Origin: Galdieria partita
Taxonomy: Eukaryota > Rhodophyta > Bangiophyceae > Galdieriales > Galdieriaceae
Assembly (NCBI GenBank): GCA_025991245.1
Contig: BQMJ01000021.1
Span: forward strand, 186,001-250,000
Length of the DNA: 64,000 bases
Direction: 5' to 3'
This document shows, in pieces, positions 45,936-56,220 of the stretch. Under the pieces are notes generated by a model. The model did no database searches and was not told the origin of the DNA. It saw only the letters and a program-made list of their open reading frames with translations. The first letter of the stretch is position 1. Every line of letters starts with the position of its first letter. The position numbers were made by a program, and so were the translations under genes.

Positions 45936-48292
45936 ATGACTGAGCCGGACTTGAATGCTGTAACTGTACAAGGAAACGAAGCTTCTATCCATGGTCAGAA
46001 AGTCGAAGATAACCATGATGTAGATATTGTACAAGGAAAAGCAAGGGAAAGGTCAACGGAGGACGAAAACTTGGAATGCGACAAGGCGGAAGACCAAGAA
46101 TCCATCTCACAATCGCAACGTTTGGTAGAAGCTGCTAGAGCTGCCCTTGTGGCCGCGGCTTCCCTTCGAGATGAACGACTTTCTGTTGATGCTCCTCGAA
46201 AAGAACCTTTCGAAGTTTCAGGAATTGATGCACTTGATGACACCGGTTTGCCACATTTTGCTTGCAACTCTGAGGAACGGGACTACGAAGGAAACGAACA
46301 ACAAGTTACTATTCCAAGGTTGCAACAGAATGTTTTCAGTGAAAGAGAAAGCTTGGAATTGCAAGGAAGCGAATGTGGAAATTCACAGGAAAGTAGAGTT
46401 ATTGAAGCTACAAGTAGAGACTCTGAAGTTGGCGAACAAAGTGACACAAAGGAGGCACTGCTTTGTAGTGACAAAACGGATTTACAAAACCAGTGCTCTA
46501 TTACAGCAATATGTAGTGAAAACACCGGGACGTCGAACACTCTAGTACCATCATCACCTAAGATTACAGAGTCTTATTCTGAACAGTCAAAGAAACTCGA
46601 TGACAGTAATTCTTCTAGTGCGAAAGAAAGCAGCTCTTTTGTAGCTGCTTCGAAGCAGAGTTCTTTCAGCAGACCAGCCGATAGTCGTGTTTTCATCGGC
46701 AATTTGGCTTCTGAAAGAACAACAGTTGCGGAACTTGTCTCTATTTTTTCAAAGTATGGCAATCTTATTGAAGAGCCTGTTATCCGCCGTTCGTTTGGCT
46801 TTGTTCAATACGATAATGCAGATTCCGCATACAGAGCTATTGAAGCTGAACAAGGAAGAGTAATTGGTGGTATGCCAATTGATTTGAGTCTTGCAGACAA
46901 CAGAGATTCTCGAAGGAACTCCAGGACACATTCTGGAGTTGGTCCAGATAAATCCAAACGAAACTTTTCTGCAGATCGCTTCAACCCCTATGATCGTACC
47001 GTTAGATCAAACACAGTTACCAGATCTGCAAGAAATTCTAAAGGTTCGTTTGTTCATCGTTCAAACGTATTGGTTTCGAATATTGACATTTGAATATAGG
47101 CAATTTTCGGAGACCCAGACGATATGATTCACGAAACGGAGTAGCTGTTCGTGTGCTAGTAATGGGACAACATGCCAGAGGTTATGCGCACAGTTGTGAA
47201 GCCACGATTCGAGCTTTCCTAGGGCTTCAAACTGATGTTGTCTACATTGAAGCAAATAAGCTTGGAGATTCTTTGGAACTTGCAAAGGAACAGCTCGTAC
47301 CATACGTTATTGTCGTAAATTCCAAGGATGAGAGAGACGGTTCCTGTTCTCTTCGTATTTTGGATTCTGAAGGTTATCAAAAGCTGAAAGGTGGATCGTT
47401 ACCCTTTCGAGAAGTTTTAAATATCATTGTTGAAGAGGAAGATTTAGAACAACAAGTCATTATGAATATGAATGCCTTAGCACCACTTGGTCTTCCAAGT
47501 GGAATTGACACAACGTTGCCTCCAAGTGGTCCTTCGCGTAGTTCTGGTCGCTCTGGAAATGCACGAGCGGCTCGTGACTCTCATCGAAACTTAACACAGT
47601 CGTCGACATCCTTAAACTATCCCACTTATTCTAATTCTTCTAGCAATACTCAATCTTGGCCTATATATGGTGCCGTTTCGAGTAGTCCAGGTTCCAGTAT
47701 CAGCTCAGTTGGTATACCAGGTCAACCTTCATCCTTAATGCAGAATCAATCGTTGCCTTTGAATCCGCAACAGCAGCCGATGACACAAAATTTGGGCTAT
47801 GTTCAAAATCAGGTTCAAACAAATGTTGGCATCTCAAATGCCAATCCTTACGCGTCATTATTGAATAGTCTGTCTATGCTTCAGCAGTCGCAGAACTCAT
47901 CACAGCCAGGAATTGCGTCTTCTGGACATTATAGCATGCCCAACGCATTGTCATCTGGACAGCAAACCGTGGATCTTGCAAAAGTAGCGAATACTTTATC
48001 TTCGCTTTCTCAGTTTCAACAGCAACCGCCCCCAATGACTCGATCATCGAATTATTCACAGACAGCAGTTTCTTCTGGATATAACATTGCAAACATGCTT
48101 CAGTCCCTTCAAAATAATACATTGCCTAATGTTTCTTCCGGCATTCCTTCAATATCGTCTCAGTTACCAGGGTCTTCATCTGCTAGCGTGCCTACGAACC
48201 TCCTTCAATTATTGCAACAAGCTCAAGCTCATGTTGCAATGGCACAGCAACAACAACAACAACAGTCCCATCCTTCGCAAACTCGTCGTTAA
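45936..48292 (+). CDS. NCOA5-like RNA-binding protein (RRM + anticodon-binding-like domain)
   Basis: Two exons, 45936-47043 and 47100-48292, with a 56-nt intron, encode 766 aa. The first 240 residues are acidic and of low complexity. A single RRM follows (SRVFIGNLASERTTVAEL, then RSFGFVQYDNADSAYRAIE). After the intron comes a fold like the class II tRNA-synthetase anticodon-binding domain (VRVLVMGQHARGYAHSC, then PYVIVVNSKDERDGSC), the arrangement known from animal NCOA5. The last 270 residues are Gln/Ser/Asn-rich and end with a seven-Gln run coded by CAA/CAG near 48247-48267. A nuclear role in transcription or splicing is inferred. Confidence 0.75.
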
Positions 48293-48524
48293 TGTTGACA
48301 ACATTTTCCAATCTTCAACTAAAATAGACAACCGCAAAAGAATCATACATGTTCAAATAAAGGTGACTTACAGGGAAATTATTCATTTTTCTCTTTATTT
48401 GAAATTCTAAAAATATTATGATCATATTGTTTTCGACATCAATTGTTTCAAGACAATAAACCCCAAAAGTTGAAGTAGCCTCGTCTTTTAACCCACAAGG
48501 ACGAGGATCCTTTGAAAAACTTGT

Positions 48525-50741
48525 CTATACAGAATCCCCTTTCCCTTCCAAAGATGCTGGCCCTAATGACACGGGTTTATCTTGGGTACAAAGAAAAAGT
48601 TCGATATATCTCTTTCCAATATGTGCATGTTGTAACTGGGATACTGCATTCCGAGCCTCTTCTTCTGTATCAAAAGTCACCCATGCTTCTCCTGAAGGTC
48701 GCCCCATCTTATCAAAACCAAGTACTACGTTTGAATCCATAACATGAAAATCCGAGAAGAAAAATTGAATATCTGATATGGTAGCTCTGAATGGCAATCC
48801 TCTCATTCTTACTGTTCTGTTGGGAACAATATGACTCTTTTGTACATTTGACTTCGATGATGAAGTATCCCAGTTTCTTCCAAAAGACTCCCAAGTGGAC
48901 AGTTCATTGTTTCTCGTATTGGGAAAGGAAAAGTTCGGTTTTGTTGAGGAATTAGCAATAGAAGACGCCGCACTTGTAATTGTTGAGCAAAGATTACTTC
49001 CCAATAAAGCCGATACTTCTGCTTCTGAGGCTTCAAAAAGCTCCACATAACGACTGCCCATATGAAGTTTATCTTTCTTCTCCAAGGCATCATTTCTTTC
49101 TTCAACACTAGAAAACTGAACAAATGCTTCACCTTTAGGGCGATCCAGTCCATTATGTACAAAATAGATCCCTCCTGGAACGATACGATATTCTCCAAAG
49201 AACGAAGTGATGTCCGCTGCCGTTGCATCGAATGGGAGACCACGAATACGAAGAAAAGAACAAGTTGAGGCATCACTACTGAGTACATTTCGAGATGAAG
49301 AACCTACAGTATTTCCACAAAAAGTAGCTTCAATAGCTGCCCGGGCTACGGGACCTCCATGTCGTTCGATAATATTTAACATTTCCATCAAAGAACTACG
49401 AAACAATTCAATATATCGCTTTCCCATCATTTGTTTATGTCGTTGCAAGGCTTTGTTTAAAGCTTCTTCCGAGACAAATTCCACAAAGGCTTCTCCTATA
49501 GGGTGTCCTTCCTGATTTTGCACAATATGAATACCACCATTAGATCGAGAACCTGCAATCTCAATGCCATCAAAAAAGCGAGCAACTTGATCGGCAGAGG
49601 CAGAAAATGGCAGTCCTCTCATTCTCACAATGTAAAAAGGCTTACTATCGTCTAAGGACGAAACATTTGAGTAGGTAGTTCTAGAAAAGGGTGCTACAGA
49701 AGCACTTCTTCCATTTTGTCGAGAAAGAACAGCAGACATTTCTTGTGGAGTCGACTTGAAAACTTCAATGTAACGATGACCCAAAACTTGGCGATGGAGT
49801 TCCAGCGCTCGATTAACGTCATCTAAGCTGGAAAGTTGCACAAAAGCCTCACCTCTTGGCTTTCCTTGTTGATTCAAGACAAAGTGAACAGCACAAGGAA
49901 TTACTTGAGCTCCTTCTAGAAAGCTCAAAACATCTTCTTTGGTAGCAGACCAAGGCAAGCCACGCAAACGAATTATACTCCCTGTTGGCACACCAGCAGC
50001 AACAGGAGAGGCTTCTACCGCAGAACCTAAATAAGATGAAGAGTGTAAATCGTAAGGAACCGGAATGGCTGGTAATGGAACTGCCAAATGAACACCACCG
50101 TTTCCAACTGCAGGTAGTCCTCCCTTGAACCACTCTTCATTAGAGATGAGTTCAGGTACTGAAAAAACATGACCTTGCAAAAGCATTTGAGTAATTATCG
50201 CGGCAATATTGTAACAATCTTCGGGCCCGTTATTTGCTGTAACCAAAGGAATATCCAGGAAATTGGTCATAGTCTGTCTATCTCTTGGAATAGGTCCTTG
50301 TGGAAAACAACGACGAAACTCTACTCTAAGGTCAAAAAATACCCTGTAATGATGTGCAAGCTTAATATTCTTCCTCGAAGCCTCAACCAACAAAAGGTGT
50401 CGAAGATCCCAAGGCCCGTCAGTCAATAGACAGAAGCTCTTCCCAGTTGAACTGAATTTCTCAAAAATAAAGTTGTCAAAATACAGGACAGCTTCTCGCA
50501 AGTTTTGAGCGATCACAACATCTTTGTTTCCGTTATAACCTTCAACACTGCTGGTTGAGTTTTCACTAGCCGGTCCCTTTATCACGACAACTTGTGTTTC
50601 TAGCACTCTGGCTTGAACAATATCATAAACAGCCCAAGGCCATTCAATGATTTCTTGCTCCGATAGCTTAGAGAGGTCAACCGCTGTGGCTTCCAAGTCC
50701 AAGATAATAAGGTAGCGATACGGAGGTTGTATGCGCTCCAT
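48525..50741 (-). CDS. ESRP-like protein: exonuclease-fold domain plus four RRMs
   Basis: A single long exon; the first ATG is at 50741, giving 738 aa, though the frame is open without ATG to about 50890, so an upstream exon is possible. The N-terminal 200 residues resemble the ERI1-type DEDD exonuclease fold: LIILDLEATAVD, EIIEWPWAVYDI, LLTDGPWDLRHLL and NNGPEDCYNIAAI. Four RRMs of the quasi-RRM type follow, each with an (I/V)RxRGLP(W/F) RNP2-like strand and GEAFVxF: roughly residues 260-340, 370-450, 490-565 and 645-720. The same order, exonuclease-like then RRMs, is known from animal ESRP/Fusilli splicing regulators. The histidine expected in the last exonuclease motif is not seen, so the domain is probably not catalytic. 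Confidence 0.82.
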   Translation of the reverse strand: MERIQPPYRYLIILDLEATAVDLSKLSEQEIIEWPWAVYDIVQARVLETQVVVIKGPASENSTSSVEGYNGNKDVVIAQNLREAVLYFDNFIFEKFSSTGKSFCLLTDGPWDLRHLLLVEASRKNIKLAHHYRVFFDLRVEFRRCFPQGPIPRDRQTMTNFLDIPLVTANNGPEDCYNIAAIITQMLLQGHVFSVPELISNEEWFKGGLPAVGNGGVHLAVPLPAIPVPYDLHSSSYLGSAVEASPVAAGVPTGSIIRLRGLPWSATKEDVLSFLEGAQVIPCAVHFVLNQQGKPRGEAFVQLSSLDDVNRALELHRQVLGHRYIEVFKSTPQEMSAVLSRQNGRSASVAPFSRTTYSNVSSLDDSKPFYIVRMRGLPFSASADQVARFFDGIEIAGSRSNGGIHIVQNQEGHPIGEAFVEFVSEEALNKALQRHKQMMGKRYIELFRSSLMEMLNIIERHGGPVARAAIEATFCGNTVGSSSRNVLSSDASTCSFLRIRGLPFDATAADITSFFGEYRIVPGGIYFVHNGLDRPKGEAFVQFSSVEERNDALEKKDKLHMGSRYVELFEASEAEVSALLGSNLCSTITSAASSIANSSTKPNFSFPNTRNNELSTWESFGRNWDTSSSKSNVQKSHIVPNRTVRMRGLPFRATISDIQFFFSDFHVMDSNVVLGFDKMGRPSGEAWVTFDTEEEARNAVSQLQHAHIGKRYIELFLCTQDKPVSLGPASLEGKGDSV

Positions 50742-51570
50742 GGGAACATTCAATTCATTATTTGCAATAGATTGACCATTAGCAAAAGTGGGTGGTTTGG
50801 GAATAGCCTTTGGTGGAACGCAACTTTGTGAAAGTATTCTTTCATGAATAGAGAAAGAGACCTTTTTGAGGACACGAGAATTATGTTGGAGTCGAAAAAG
50901 TTAAAACTTATGGTACGTTCGTACGTTGCTTCTATTGACCACAACTAACAGACGACTGGAGGAGGAGGAAACCAAGTTGATAAGGATAATTTCTAGGAAC
51001 CGCAAGCATTATCCTTGTTGGTCCGTTTCAAAGAAACATTGCTATGAAAGAAATGAGAAAAGTTCAAAGTTGCAAGAGTAGTTTTCCTTTTTAAGAAGGT
51101 TTTGAGTTGGGGTTAGCTGGGAAAGGAATAGTTTCTAGCTGGATATGAACTAGCCGTATATGAGTGAACTATATTGTTTGACAGTATGTGGTCGCAACTA
51201 TCCATTATTGTCTAAATATTCTATTCTTTGTACTATTTTGCACAATCTTTGGAGTCAGAAAGATGTTCTTTTTGCCTTTCCAGTTCTAGTATAGCGTGAA
51301 GCAATATACTTATGAACAATGTTTGCTGTTATTATCCATTTGCCCCAAAAATAATGCAAAGATTTCGCATTTTCAAGTTCGCTTCCGAATGAGAATGTAA
51401 GAAGAGTATTCCTTGTGAGAAAACACAGAGAGCCGCAGATGAAAGCAGCCCTTGAAGTTCTTTGCAGAAATATTTGCATCAGTCGCTGCTTATTTACTAG
51501 ACGGCAGCTTATGCAACCCTGCTCTCTTTTTCATAAATAGTATTTCCTGATGACTCAGTAGTTTATTGTT
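50742..51570. other. Spacer upstream of the ESRP-like gene
   Basis: Up to about 50890 the minus-strand frame of the ESRP-like gene stays open and may be leader or an upstream exon. Beyond that no convincing gene was found; short frames on the minus strand near 51255-51479 lack family features and a solid start. Confidence 0.4.
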
Positions 51571-52188
51571 ATGTTTTATAATGCTAGCTACAATGTTTAC
51601 TGTATGTTGCCGATAACATTTCAGTTTCCTCCTCAATTACTTCCATCAGTATCGTTGACGAGTTCATCACTTGGTTTTGCTCCAGCAAAGTTTCAACGAG
51701 CTTCTAGGAGATCTCCTTTAAAAGCCAAAGCTTGGCACCATTCTCGTTGCTATTAAAGAAGAATTTTAGATACAACCTTCTATGAGCAAGTGCCTACTCC
51801 GGAAGAGCAACAACTCCCTGTGCCATCGAAACTGGCATTTCCTCAGTAAAGTCAGCAAAACCCTACCAATTCTTTACTGGTAAGAAATTAGTTATGCAGA
51901 ACCTGGTTTCAGTTGAGTTTGACGGATCTGGTTCTTTGAGAAACTCGCGAATACTCTATTGTTCTACCGGATAAAGAGAAATGGAACCCATTTGTACTTC
52001 GATACCAAGGCTGCCTGATTCTAAAGTCTTTGACACTTCCAACAGTAAGAAAAAACAGGTTGGCCTCGACCACAGACCACAAACGATGGCAAAGAAATAA
52101 ATATAAGATCGAACGTGAGCCAACGGTGCAGATTATTCAGAAAGAGTATATTTTGTTTACTGTTCTCCTGACAGACCTAAAGAAATAG
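51571..52188 (+). pseudogene. Possible decayed plastid-targeted gene
   Basis: An ATG at 51571 opens a 61-codon frame whose middle (SLTSSSLGFAPAKFQRASRR) looks just like a red-algal plastid transit peptide. It stops at 51756, but the same frame then reads sensibly for 30 more codons (TFYEQVPTPEEQQLPVPSK) to another stop. Further on, another frame is open for about 80 codons to 52188 (SIVLPDKEKWNPFVLRYQ, then KIEREPTVQIIQKEY). I could not place introns that would reconcile these pieces. Either the gene has decayed or it has introns I cannot see. The mature protein was not recognised. Confidence 0.33.
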
Positions 52189-53127
52189 GTGGCAGATATT
52201 CTTTTGTATATTTCGTTGAATGGTCAGAGTCATTGCTTTCGGAAATGCAGCCAATACGAAAATCTTGTTCTTAAAGCTTCAATTCTTTAGATTTATGTCC
52301 TCTAATATGATAGATTTGTTTAACAATCCAACAAATACATGGAATAATTGCAGACATGAGTATTGGAACGTTCTGTAACCTTGCTTATATTTTATCCTTC
52401 CTTCTTTGATCATTTTTATTGTACAATTGGAAATTCATTGGGTCCTCATTACATCGAATAAAGCATCCGTTTCGAGTTTCATTGAACAGTTTTGAGAATT
52501 ATAAGGATTCATCTCTGTTTTCAGCTGATTGATATACTCACTTATCCATTCCCGTCAACTTTGGCAACAGAGATGAATATCCAAATCTTAGAAAGGCTAC
52601 ACACACTAACCATCTCTGATGATAAACAACTGACTCCAATATATTTGTTCTTGTAGGAAGGGACACTGGATGAATGTTGTTCACTTTTTGCCGTCTCAAT
52701 TCTGTATGATAATATATATCGAGGAGTAATGGGTCTTCTGTGACTATGCACTATTTGTACGAGTTGTTATAGTCTCATTGTATACAAAGTAGACAGTACT
52801 GTCTCCTATATGTTCGTTCTTAATGCTGTTCCAGCAGGTTCACTTGTTCTAGATGGAAAGAATGGCAGTTGCACTTGTGTTTGAATGATATGAATTTAAA
52901 ACGATAAACATATACTCTAATTTCCATTACTCTCTATACAAGATTACTCAATATTGGCTTCCTAGAAGTAATGAACAACAAACTATAGAGTTCGATTTAA
53001 CAGCAGAAATAATTGACTCTCCTCTCGTATCTTCCACTTGCATCTCATTCATATCCAACGTTGGATGAATATTTCTTCTTTCCATCATTCCACTATTCCT
53101 TTCAGGTTCTTCAAATGGAATACGTCT
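52189..53127. other. Spacer without a recognisable gene
   Basis: About 940 bp with only short frames on both strands and no recognisable motif. It separates the conserved gene block from the repeat-family NTPase loci to the right. Confidence 0.4.
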
Positions 53128-55510
53128 TCATAGATCTACAAACGAATTCTTCAACAAATCAGAGAGTGCTTTCAGTTGATCCAACCATCCAGGATTGTCT
53201 CCAAATAATCTTTCAAGATATTCCGTAGCCCTGCGACCTAAAAAGGTTTGCAAAGATGTAGTTGAACAGAATACAACTTGAGACAATGAGGAAGTATCCA
53301 AAGTCATTCTTCCCGTATATCTAAGTGGTTCTATCTCAGAGCTGATAGAACTGTAAATGAAACTATTATGGTGTTTCCATAACTCCATTATCCAACAGAA
53401 AATTCTGATTATCACCAAGTTATCTGCAAACTTCTTCAGTATATTTGTTGGGTCCAATCCACTGAATTGCTGTTAAATTATTCAGCTACAATTTGAGCTA
53501 TGACTCCATTGGTTGTAGAAATTTAGCTACTTTTGTCTTAAAGATTGAATGTCCAACACAAGAACTTGGCATCTATAAGCACTTAAATGCACTACCTATC
53601 AAATACACTCTCTCATGGGTGTTTTTCAGTGTCCATGAGTGTTTGCTATGAAGAAGATTCACACTGAAGAACAAGGAACAGTTGTCTTTCATATCTGCTA
53701 TTCGAATAAAAATATCAGGTCCATTGGAGTTTTGTCGAATGGGAACAAATATTCTATCTTTTGATGCATATTTTCAAAAAATGATTTCCAAGCATTGAGG
53801 TTATACGCTTTTGGGCTAGCAATATGGATTCCACTCACTCTCGAGCTAACTGCTGGAACATATTTGGAAATAGATTCCACTTTTAAGCTGTCAATAATAT
53901 CTCTAGACTTTGCTGATATATCTTCTACAAGGCTATGTCGAAGTATACTCAATTCTCCTAGTTTGGAACAGAAACAAAATCGAACATAAGGAATAACAGC
54001 AAATATAATTTCAAACTTGAAACCACGACTGGAAGGTGAATCAAATCGACTTGGAGATGAAAACAAACTATAAACAAAATGAACAGGAGGAATTTCCCAG
54101 AGTTCAATTTCAATGTCGTCAAAAACAATCTTTGGAAAAAATAACTTGAAAAAAGTTCCTCCTCATTGGTTGAGAATAGTTTGTTCATCTTGATCTTGCT
54201 CATTCCTCGTGCAATTCTCGTAATAAAAACCAAAATGATTGGCAATATCCCATACATATTTGGAATTGCTTCCTGTTTCTAAACCACCTGACAAAGTCTC
54301 CCACATGGGAATACGAAATTCTAATATACTCGCAGAAGTAAAGACCGATATTCCCTTTGGTGTCAACCGAGAAAGACTTACTATAAGAGAATCATTTGGA
54401 TATCTTTCCTCGATTCTTGTTTGCATTCATCTTCTAATTCATCACTTGATCTCAACGAGTTTTACTAATCTTAAACAATTCTTTTAAAACATATAAGACA
54501 TAATAAGGCATTCCCCCTGTATAATCATGTACTTGTTTGAAGAACCAATCCTGTCCTTCAGGATGATTAGGGAAAATAACTTTTAGAATAGGTTCATTGT
54601 CATAAGTGGTATTTTGTATAAAGTACTTGACAGTTTCTTTTGAAAACGAATCTAAACAAAGAAAGGATAAACACTCGGAAAGTATAGGCATCTCGTTATC
54701 TAGTTATGATAGCATCTGATCTCCCTGCCACAACACAAAGTACAAAGGGCTATCAATAAAGTTTGATAAGACTCCAAAAGAACGATGAACGTTGTGCACT
54801 CGAGTTGCTCCTTGTGTATACACCGAATCCTTAAACATGGTGAAGTTGTAGCCTTCCAAAGTTCCAATTTCATCAATAGACAGATATTAGTAGCGTTTAT
54901 TGGTGACTTGCAAGAGTTTCTAAAGCCATTCTTTGGGACTGCCAATATAGGAAAGAACTTAAGTAACTTCGCACTTTTTCGGAATTGCGCAAGTGCCTCC
55001 TTGCTTATCCACTCCAATAGTGTATCTTGAAAACATGTTCCTTTCACAACATTGAGAAGATTCAACACAACGGATAAAGTCTCGCTTAACAGAGCGTGTA
55101 GAGCAAGATCTCCAACATTCTCTCCCCCTTCTCAAAGCCAGGAAACTTCCTCTAGTATCTACATAACGCAAAATACTTTCTTTGTTGATTGAAAAGAGCC
55201 TTTGGAAGTTCTCTCCAAGGCGCTTTTGCCACTCCCATACATTTGGGGTTCATAACATACCGGAAGTCGAGGAGTTTGAGATATATCTTTTGCATCGGAA
55301 GGACAGGAAGAGTCGAAAGCTTCCAGAACTTGTAATATCGCTGTTTCTCGGTTGAAAAGAGTATATTCTATCCCTGAAAAGCCAACACGATTCAACTTTT
55401 GTCAAATTCTCAATAAGCAATCCAAAATAACTCCTCTTTTTATGAATGCTTTTGTCAACTCCAAAGTCATTGAGAAGCTCATTGTCTTTTTCACAGTCAC
55501 TTGAAGACAA
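53128..55510 (-). pseudogene. Crinkler/RHS-like P-loop NTPase locus, second copy, apparently broken
   Basis: This locus reads on the minus strand from about 55510 down. Near its start a P-loop (MYGSGKS, around 55220-55240) follows a segment of the type GIEYTLFNRETAILQVLEAF, as in stand-alone NTPase domains of the Crinkler/RHS group. Farther along is a piece (DWFFKQVHDYTGGMPYYVLYV) resembling the family's helical region after the NTPase. The rest is of unknown fold. The coding pieces lie in several frames; the locus looks broken in a few places, though some interruptions may be introns. It is treated as a likely fossil. Age is unknown, but the pieces are still clearly readable, suggesting recent decay. 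Confidence 0.4.
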
Positions 55511-56220
55511 AATTAGATCAATTCACGGGAAGCTGTCTGCATTGGTTCCTTTTATTTGGGTCCTAATGATATGATGCCATTGAGAGGTTTCGATGGAGAA
55601 TTGACAAAGTAGATAGAAAGTCAATAATTAATCTCCATTTCTTTGAAATTCAATTATATACTCTATGGATTGTGAAACATTTGATCTCTGCATATGCTGA
55701 TTGAAAAGCCGACTAGTTGTCTTTTATCAAAGTATTTGTCTTCAAAATGATAACTTATGTGTCATTGCTACTAGGTGCTTGGTTCTCTTGGTGATTGATG
55801 ATTTCCCCTCCAACAATTTCATTAACAAAAATTCGTTTATCTGACAGACTTTAAGAGCTTCCTGAATACTTTCTGAATGATTGTTTGGATGAAAAGCATG
55901 TCTCCAAGTTTGAAACAAGTTGATTGTATACAACTGGCGATACCCAATAAAGACACTCTCCAAAGCTGTTTACTTAAAATTTAGGTTGATTTTTGATTTT
56001 CATCCAAAGTGCTAGCTAAAATTGACTTGGTTTAGGATATATACATCATCTATTATTGCAAGCCAATCATCCATATCAGACTTTCTGCTTCCACAATTGT
56101 TTATCATTAGCTTGCGAGTCAAGAAAATAAAATATTCACAATGTATCATTTATCCTACTTTTGTAAATCATAAAGCTCAAAGCAACTCTGCTTCCATCAA
56201 AGGATCGTAAAATATCACTT
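55511..56220. other. Spacer between the two NTPase loci
   Basis: About 700 bp, AT-rich, with one short minus-strand frame (55742-55963) that has a helical, charged character but no recognised motif. No gene is called. Confidence 0.35.

Noticed and set aside
51255-51479. 74-codon minus-strand frame
   Set aside because: No motif, no clear start and no splice partner; likely chance.
54239-54487. Plus-strand frame inside the NTPase locus
   Set aside because: Lies opposite minus-strand coding pieces of the NTPase family and has no motif of its own.
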